Source: Stenopsyche tienmushanensis
Taxonomy: Eukaryota; Arthropoda; Insecta; Trichoptera; Stenopsychidae
NCBI GenBank assembly: GCA_008973525.1
Contig: WACJ01000331.1
Coordinates: 1-64,000 of the forward strand
Length of the DNA stretch: 64,000 bases
Direction of reading: 5' to 3'
In this document: positions 56,628 through 64,000 of the stretch, in pieces
Layout of the letters: the number at the start of each line of letters is the position of its first letter
Position numbering within the stretch: position 1 is the stretch's first letter
Notes under the pieces: generated by a model
What the model was told of the DNA's origin: nothing
Database searches by the model: none
Seen by the model: the letters and a program-made list of their open reading frames with translations, nothing else
Program-made: the position numbers and the translations under genes

Positions 56628-57152
56628 GGAAATAGAGGTTTGGACGATTCATTGCCGGCTCTGGCTGAAGCTGCTTTACTCCGGAATGATAAATCTATTA
56701 CTATATTCAAATGTCAATCAATTGTTTTGGTGAGTCTACATTTAACAAAAATGGAGGGAGTAGACTACGAAGCTATTCCCCGTAGAATCTTCCTTCCGCA
56801 CATTTGGTGCCAAAACTGTTGCCGAATGCACGGGGACCAGCCACTAGATCTGCGTATCCAACATGTCCTGAAGCGGAACCTCTGACACGTCGTAGTTTAC
56901 AAAATCATAACAAACATACCAAATATCATTATGCATAAGCTTATTTTTATTGAATAATACTCTCATATACATATATATTAGTAACAGATTGTACATTATT
57001 TTTTTTCCGTTCCCCACACTTATCGTTTTTTGTTCATCCTGTTTCTTCAATAACAACAGATCGACAATCCTATCCTGGATTTAGCAGCATTGCATCAAGG
57101 ATTACGACATGTATTTAATAATATGCCATTAGAAGCATTTGCTAATCGATGA
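56628..57152 (+). CDS. Possible two-exon 3' end of an unidentified gene
   Basis: A 102-bp open stretch at 56628-56729 (contains LDDSLPALAEAALLRNDKSI) follows TTTGCAG and is followed by GTGAGT. A 93-bp stretch at 57060-57152 (contains ILDLAALHQGLRHVFNNMPL) follows AACAACAG and ends in TGA. Both are phase 0, would splice in frame, and have protein-like rather than AT-driven composition. I do not recognise the protein. No upstream exon was found, so this may be a degraded or transposed gene fragment. Confidence 0.3.
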
Positions 57153-57539
57153 TGATTTTGTATCTGAAAAAAAAGTAATGTTTATCGCGGCGCTAAATAA
57201 TTGCATGATTCCGTCCTTAATAATTTTTCCCCTTTCCTCCGCCCAAATATTAGTTTATTGGTTTTGATATATGGCGATTTAATGATACAAGTTTTTATCT
57301 GAACAAGCAAAAAAGACTTATTGTTATTATTAGGTCGTTTTGAACATCTAGATGTAAATTATGCATTCGAATCATTGTAGCGTCGAACTATTTTGATGAC
57401 TAGGTACAGAAAATTAAGGTTATTAAGTTTTCTATGATTTTTTTCCATTTCATTTTTTAAGAGATCATCTACTACATTCAAAACATTTTTACAATATGTT
57501 ATAGTTTAATGATCCAACAACTCACACAAAATTGTATTT

Positions 57540-57935
57540 CGACTTAATCCTCATGGTATAGATCCTGGACTCTTGTAAAGATTCGGTTTCAAATCCAGTT
57601 TGTGGAATAATTTTTTGTGGATCAACTTTCATGATTTAGATGATTTAACCTGATTTCCCTGAAACTGAAAAAAAACTAAAATGATTGTTAAAATCGCGCA
57701 GAGGCGCCCATAAGGGACTGATTTAGCAACGATAATTACAATATATTTTTAAATTAATAACAATTTTGCTACTCGCTCATGGATTCTCTCCTCTCCTACC
57801 TTTTCAAATGGTCCTACCCTTACTTTACCACGTGTGAAAGGCAAATGAGAAACCATCACATTTAATCCTTTCCCTGGTAAGATCTCCTATGGAAAATGCC
57901 TACGATTAATATCGGATATGGTACATTAAGACGAT
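57540..57935 (+). repeat. tRNA-derived SINE, family B, copy 4
   Basis: GGTATAGATCCTGGACTC head, GGTTTCAAATCC box, then GCTACTCGCTCATGGATTCT, CTCCTCTCCTACCTTTTC and CTTTACCACGTGTG, matching 43047..43514. Confidence 0.75.
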
Positions 57936-58093
57936 ATTGAAACTGCATACATACGATAACGACGGATATAGCACCACAAGAAAAAGAATCTTTAGGGAAA
58001 TTTGTTTCTCTAATTATTCATTAAACCAGTTTGTCATCGCTTCTTTCGCTTTTTCGTTGTTCAATAAATGCCTCCACATGATGACTTTTGGTT

Positions 58094-58120
58094 ATATATA
58101 TATATACATATATATATATT
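58094..58120. repeat. AT microsatellite
   Basis: Run of TA dinucleotides broken by one CA. Confidence 0.8.
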
Positions 58121-58221
58121 AAATACTCGGAGGAGCTATAGGCTTGGTTTGTACAGTGGGTAGCTTAGAAAATTAACACCATTTTGGCGGAAGACAACCA
58201 GAATTTTGGCATATACAATCA

Positions 58222-58345
58222 TCCCTCGATTTACGCGGTAGATACGTTCCGAGAGAAAACGTGTAAATCGAAACCACGTAAATCGAGACTTCAAGTTCAT
58301 TTAAAGTAGGGGGATAGGTTTCAGAAAACCGCGTAAAACGAGTAC
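58222..58345. mobile_element. pogo/Tigger-like transposon end, copy 2
   Basis: Starts ATCCCTCGATTTACGCGGTA and shares its body with 47893..47995. A second-end-like AACCGCGTAAAACGAG at 58328-58343 gives loose inverted ends about 120 bp apart. Confidence 0.6.
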
Positions 58346-60885
58346 ATTATATATACACATATCTGCATGAAAAAAGAGAATTTTATTAAGAAATAGATTT
58401 AATAGCTCGACATAAATTTATAACAAGTTTATAATTAAAAGCATAATTATATAATAATAATTTTATTATTCCACCTCCCCACTGCTGTATTCTAATTCAA
58501 CCATATTTTTTTTTGTTAAATTAAAATCTAGCGGCAGACTCTTCTTCTCGTCTTATTAAATATACCGTAACTAATTTTTGTGTTGTGTTTTTTTGTTTTT
58601 AAGTCTGTAAATTTCAATGATGGGTGTATATATATAGAAATATCCCTTTTTCTCTAAACACAAGGATCCTTAACTTTTTTAACTCTAAATTCTGTAAAAC
58701 CCTTCAACGAACAAAGTCAGGGAGATTTGGTAAAATCTATACATAGCTACTATTTAAAAAACTCATCGCAAAAGCAAAATGGTCTGGCCAGACCATCTTA
58801 TTGACAGAAGGGCTAAATATTTTCTTCGAAACTGCCAAAAATTTAACAATAGCACTATGTTTATCTTCAAATTCGTTGAATGGTAGGAAATGAATTCGCT
58901 TCGCTGTTGGTAATCACTGCGATAATACAATTTGTTAACACAGTATAACACTCTGATTGATTTTTAATGTCAATATTGTACTTTTAAATGACCTTTGATC
59001 ATTTTTGCCGATTAAAAATATTTAACAATACAGGTCATCGCATAGTTTTGTCCATTATAGCTAGCTGTTTATCGTTGTTTGGTAGTTACTACAGCCGTCA
59101 CAAAGATAGCACTTTTTTCATTTATTTACTCATAATATAGCGTCATGCTATTTGAAAAGCCTCTTTGAGTGTTGATATCTTCAAAATCTTGGTAAATAAA
59201 GTTTGTTGATCCTTTTGTTGGCACACATTTGACTATGAATCATTTTTAAGTTTAAAAAGACAATTTTCATTGCAAATGTATCAGTTTTAAAAATGCTTGC
59301 CTAATTACATATCATTTTGTGTTATAAAGGACTCAACTATTGGGAAAATAGAACGTTTACACTAAATTCAAATAAAAATCGCTGCAAATATTCTATCAAG
59401 ATTTCCACTCACACTACACTCAATATTGAAATCGAACGCATAAATATTTTTTTAATTTTTATAAAAAAATTTGCTAAAGAATGTGCTGTGCAAACTTTTG
59501 CTCAAATACTTCAGGAAATCTGAAACACATGTGCCAATATTAATTAAAGATTAGACGTCTGATAAATCTAAATCCATAAATGGTATCTCAAGATAATCGA
59601 ACTCCAGATGGATACATTTCCATGAAAACCTTGAAAATACAACTATTTTTTAAAAAGATGATAATATATGCATTCAATAAATACTTCTTGGTTGGTTTTT
59701 TACACCGGTTTTTTTCTTCTTTACGCATGTCTTTTATGATAATCACAAGGATTCAATCGATTTTTAAAAAAACAGACGATCGCAACTAGTCTGACGCGTC
59801 AACGAAGCAATTTTGTGGACGTCCACATGTTTCATTTGCTATTTCATTGTCTTTGTTAGTCAGCAATCAGTGTTAAGGTCAAAGTTTGTCTTTTATATTT
59901 CCCCTTTGCCGATTTATAAACGCAAATTTCATTGCTCATATTCGCTGTCGTCGAATTCAATTACATCAGTGGTGCTCACTATTTTTTTCAAAAGTTCCGC
60001 TTTTCAAAATCAAAACTAGACGCTATCGACTTGTACATGTTCATAAATCATCGTAGTCAGATTGTGTTGATTAGAGATACTTATTTTTAGCGTTTTGCGA
60101 TAAACACAGATGTTAAAATAAAACATTTTTCCACTACAAAAGACTCAAATAATAAAATCAATAGGATTATTTTGCACGTATCACTAATAATGATTAATGT
60201 TATTTACACAATTTATTCTCATTTTTAATCATATTCGAAATAAATAGATAAATTAATTCTATTGATTTTATAACAGAACAGTTTGAACTGCATGTCAATA
60301 TTATATATTTCTTATTTGACTCGTAAATACCATTAAAAAATTTACCATTAGTATAATTACTTTACATGCTGTTGAAAAAAAAAAATCTGGATATCGTCTA
60401 TCAGGTTTTTAAATAACTTCGAATGTTTATCGCCAAAATGTTACATTTATCATAGTATGCTAGTTCTTGCTTTGTTGCTTGTCTTATGTTGTAAATCTAG
60501 ATGGCTAAATAAACAGTTGCGAAGGACTGTTGATATATATTACATTTTGTAATCAAATTATATTGATTTGAGATTAAAAAATGGCTAATAATTGTCAGAT
60601 TTAGAAAATTTATGATTACTAAACACACGATAAAGCAACTTACTAAATCAATAAATATCAATAAATAAAGTCCAAATAAATAGTAATTGAAACAATTTTA
60701 GAAACCATTTCTTTTGGGATACATTTTCTTCAACAATCAAACATTGCCAATTGAACGACAACGTTTAATAAGCTAACATTGTCAACTGGTTCCTGGAATA
60801 TAACTATAAAGTTTAGGTTTAAATCACGACTATCATCAATAATTTCATCGTGGCGTGGTTGTATTAATATTTTCGATCGATTGTT
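58346..60885. other. Probable intron, nothing recognised
   Basis: Short ORFs at 59317, 59580 and 59813 lack motifs. Confidence 0.3.
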
Positions 60886-60889
60886 CAAA

Positions 60890-61060
60890 ACTATCTTTAT
60901 GATTCTAAATATTAAATACTGAGGCGATTATGTTATTCGGTACCATAGGTGCCTGATTTGCAATAATTCATCAAAAAATTATTATTATTTTACAAATCGT
61001 TCGTAGATTCTTTCCTGTCTAAATTTCCTTATTGCAATATTCTTAGTTGAAGAGATCACG
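60890..61060 (+). repeat. SINE family B, diverged fragment
   Basis: ATACTGAGGCGATTATG, GGTGCCTGATTTGCAATAAT, CGTAGATTCTTTCCTGTCTA follow the order of family B but with many changes. Confidence 0.4.
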
Positions 61061-61107
61061 AAATAGATAAATGTAAATATCCATGCCCAGAAAAATCTCA
61101 TCGTCGC

Positions 61108-61428
61108 TTATAAAAATGGAATTATAATAACTGAAAAATATGGAAGGCAATCGACCTTATAAACACCAATGATGTGCACTGTATTTAACACTAAGGACGT
61201 AAGAATAAAAATTGAAATGATCAAAGTCAATCGAAACCTAATGTATATTTGGTCCGATTCAATTGTAAGCAGCTTCCCAATCGGTTCTAAGGCTGTCAAA
61301 GTAGTTTGTACTTGGGTCTGCCATTGACATCGCCTGCATGTAAATGTAACATTGCCATTTAACATTTCAGTCTCGTATGTATGGCACGTGCCTTTTGCTC
61401 CTCTACTATACCTGTCTGACATTGACAT
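61108..61428 (-). CDS. Hypothetical 106-aa ORF with two CxxC-like sites and one membrane segment
   Basis: ATG at 61428. The N-terminal half has Cys at CHTYETE and TCRRCQWQ. A hydrophobic segment, LTLIISIFILTSLVLNTV, is at about residues 68-85. Composition looks more protein-like than other ORFs here, but there is no recognised domain, no splice context and no homologue in the window. Chance is a real alternative. Confidence 0.25.
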   Translation of the reverse strand: MSMSDRYSRGAKGTCHTYETEMLNGNVTFTCRRCQWQTQVQTTLTALEPIGKLLTIESDQIYIRFRLTLIISIFILTSLVLNTVHIIGVYKVDCLPYFSVIIIPFL

Positions 61429-61581
61429 CGAAAGTTAATGATATTAATATAATCATCGTTTGGTTATTTCCTTCGAACGCCTTCTCATGGCTTTCCGGCA
61501 GGTTGATGCACTTCTTCGACCATGTTTTATAATCCAGCTCCATCAGATGTTGGTAAATGATTCACAGGTTTTATCCTTGTA

Positions 61582-62175
61582 TTAATCTTTTGCACTCGAG
61601 ACCCTTTTTCGCGCGGCAAACCAGCAGCAACTCGAGACGTTTCGCAGCACTTTTGGCGAATTTCTTACTCCTAATTTAAAATCATCACATACACAAATTA
61701 ATGTATAAAACTTTTATATGCCTTTACACCTTTATGAATATAATTTCTTAAATATCAATCTCTGTAATTTTGCTGTGTGGGATATTTCATAAAACAATTG
61801 CCAAGACGCATATCCAGCTTTTCGGGACAAGTATTACAATAATATGTGGTTTGATGTTTTTTACCGGCTTTGTTTCTTTGATAACAGACTTTGCAATCCT
61901 TCCTAACTCCTGTTCAATGCTTATAGGAATCAAGAACTTAGTAGTCTGTGTGCCACGACTATCAAGTTCAAAACATGAAGTGCCGAACATATAGTCTGGT
62001 TCGTGGTTGCAGACTAATTTCAGATAAGAAAATCTTATACACTTTATAAGATTATACAGAAGAACATAGGGACCCGCTTCAAAAGAACTAAACGTAAACA
62101 ATTATTGCGGAGCATCGAATTTCTGCATCAAACCGAGTGGTGAGCGAGAGTCACCTCTCGAATGCAAAGGGTTAA
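61582..62175 (-). mobile_element. piggyBac element, internally deleted, TTAA-flanked
   Basis: TTAA occurs at both ends (61582-61585 and 62172-62175). Next to it lie inverted termini TCTTTTGCACTCGAG (left) and, inverted, CCCTTTGCATTCGAG (right), 15 bp with three mismatches. On the - strand a transposase tail ends at a TGA at 61755-61757: RKDCKVCYQRNKAGKKHQTT, YYCNTCPEKL, GNCFMKYP. This is the cysteine-rich C-terminal domain of piggyBac transposases. A stop just upstream and loss of the catalytic region make it non-autonomous. Confidence 0.82.
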
Positions 62176-62227
62176 TACGATGCAAAGAGTCCGTTTAAGT
62201 ACTACAACGTGCATTCCCTGTAGGGGT

Positions 62228-62266
62228 CCCAATCGAATACTCGAATATTCGATATTCGAATATATT
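62228..62266. repeat. TTCGAATA-rich near-palindrome
   Basis: Alternating CGAATATTCG and CGATATTCGAATA motifs after GGGGTCCCAATCGAATAC. Similar self-complementary ends are found on some hAT-type MITEs. A loosely related CGAATGCTCGAAC lies at about 63154. No full element is defined. Confidence 0.4.
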
Positions 62267-62489
62267 TACCCTTTTTTTCAATCTATATATATTAAATTCA
62301 TTCGTAATAAATTCAAGTAAATATTTTATAACTTATTTGAAATCCTGGAGGCGTTTTTGTTTTCAAACTAGTTTTCGGGAGACTCGGGGAGAAGCAGTTG
62401 CGTCAATTTCTTCTACTTATTTTAGCGTCAATTCCTACTATTTAATTATGCATTTGAATTTATCAACGAAGAAAATACTCCCAAGCGCC

Positions 62490-62610
62490 TCAATTTTAGC
62501 CTTCTGACAGTTCGTGCGGCACCCACTTGTCCGGCGTTTTTATCTTTCCTATGTCGAAACTATTTTTGCCCTTATTATTTTACAAATCGATTCTTTTCCG
62601 AATGTGGACT
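62490..62610 (-). pseudogene. mariner transposase fragment
   Basis: The - strand reads IGKIKTPDKWVPHELSEG, matching the WVPHEL linker region of mariner transposases, with stops following. Only about 40 codons are recognisable. Confidence 0.6.
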
Positions 62611-64000
62611 TAATATTTCCACCTACTTTTGGGGAGCGTTGTGCCCCAATTTGAACTCATACATGCCATTCTGTTGAAAGTGATTAAAAACAATACAAAT
62701 AGCAAAAATGACTCAATATTAAAAGGCAATTTGTCAATTTCAAATAGTCGAACCTGTACTTTTCTCAATCACGGTCGGCCTTTGGCTAAATGGAAAACGC
62801 AGCATACATCTTCTTTATCTATCCAAGATTTGGATCGTAGAAAAGGCTGAGAAAATCAAGTCCAAGAATTCCAAAACGTGGCAACGGTTCTGTTTCGGGA
62901 TTATCAGCGAATTCGTAGAAATCCTTCCAAACGGCTTATTTCCGAGAAAATAGCGTTTGACTGTGTAGACTGTGTGTTGTGTAATATATAATAAAATAGG
63001 CTTGCTACTGTTCTAGTAGTTGTGCAATGCTACGTATAGACATACACACACACACACAATATAGACGGCATGGCGCATGCGCGTAGTGTATTTATTATCT
63101 ATGCCACGAATGTGAAGATACTACGCGCGACTACTTCTCTCTTTCTGACGAATCGAATGCTCGAACATTTTTGAATTGATTTTACGAATTTATTGAATAA
63201 TTGATTCACGTCAAAATCATGACTATGTCAACTATTTCGAATACATAACCCAAGCGAAAATAACCATAATCACTAGAATATGGCCAGAATTAAATTTGAT
63301 TGCAATTTTCGTCTCGGATTTTAGTTTAATAAAATCTCATTTAGATGTTTTTATATTTGTAAATTTAAACTTGAGTGTTAAAGCAGAGACTCTGGACAAT
63401 ATCGTACCAATTGTCTTTAAACAGTGAATTATCAACGTTTTGCATCCATTGCAGGATAAAGCCTTCTCCGGGTTGTTTCCATTCATATTTATTTGGAACC
63501 AACATCTCTCTTCGTCGCAATCATTTTATTTTGAGATTTGAATCCTCTTTTCAAAAGTTTAGTTTCGTATTGCTTAAGAGTGGATCTTAATGTATTATTT
63601 TGTCTTTGATAACGCATTTCCCATATTTAAGATGTTTTGCTAAATGTTCCCAAGTAACCTGAGATGTTCTTCCGCTGTAATCTTTGGTCGACCATTTTTT
63701 CCATAAACATAAATTTCAGTATTAACATATAAAGTATTTTATTTGATCACGTTATTAAATATTCAGACAGCTACAAATAAAAATGATAAACGATTTGAAT
63801 ATCCATCTTTTTTTTGCACGCTTTTTCCTCTATTCAATGTTTAAATTAATATTTATCAAATCAAAGACTATTGCATAACCAATGGATAATTCAAAAAAAA
63901 GTACATTTGCATTAATTACCTACAAATTTATTTTAATGGTTTTAATTTGAAATCCTTTTGTTAAGCCAATGATTCAATAGTTAATCAACCGCTAGCGATC
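62611..64000. other. Probable intron, nothing recognised
   Basis: A short CA microsatellite at about 63041-63058. No other supported feature. Confidence 0.35.

Overview
This is eukaryotic nuclear DNA, AT-rich, with short spliced exons, GT-AG and a few GC-AG introns, and a dense mix of decayed transposons (mariner, piggyBac, hAT, Helitron, tRNA-derived SINEs, an LTR element). Gene content and transposon types fit an insect or another arthropod. The order cannot be fixed from sequence alone. No bacterial or organellar features are seen.

Genes. Three ABCG half-transporter loci lie in tandem on the + strand. The first (3..273) is only a 3' fragment and is broken by an in-frame stop and a one-base frameshift. 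The second (10202..13535) and third (23570..26591) can each be rebuilt as complete 11-exon genes of 669 and 670 residues. Nine of their eleven exons have identical lengths and every intron phase matches, so they are tandem duplicates. The third gene converges tail to tail with a nine-exon gene on the - strand (26839..31271, 1009 aa), recognisable as the peroxisomal AAA+ ATPase PEX6. At 35178..35451 a GC-richer first coding exon, probably of another ABCG transporter, ends in a strong splice donor. I found no later exon of it, so the rest should lie beyond the window after an intron of more than 28 kb.

The rest is intergenic or intronic. 1-10 kb: a dispersed repeat, a 313-bp inverted-repeat element, an LTR-retrotransposon remnant with a tRNA-Leu-type primer site, an intact-ended 983-bp hAT element, a piggyBac C-terminal remnant, a Helitron fragment and a hAT MITE. 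14-23 kb: an LTR fragment, a GC-rich block, a tRNA-SINE, a mariner remnant and a 73-bp hAT miniature element. 32-64 kb (probable intron of the fourth ABCG gene from 35.4 kb on): mariner and hAT remnants, two SINE families, a foldback MITE, Helitron and pogo-like ends, and a piggyBac element bounded by TTAA. Two possible exons at 56.6-57.2 kb and one 106-codon ORF at 61.1-61.4 kb are the only other coding-like stretches.

Functionally, the ABCG proteins are ATP-driven membrane exporters, probably of lipids or sterols. PEX6, with PEX1, recycles the peroxisomal import receptor. No unusual multi-gene system was found. The most notable points are the paralogue array with one dead copy, a changed signature motif in the third copy, GC-AG introns, PEX6 substitutions, and several very clean miniature transposons.
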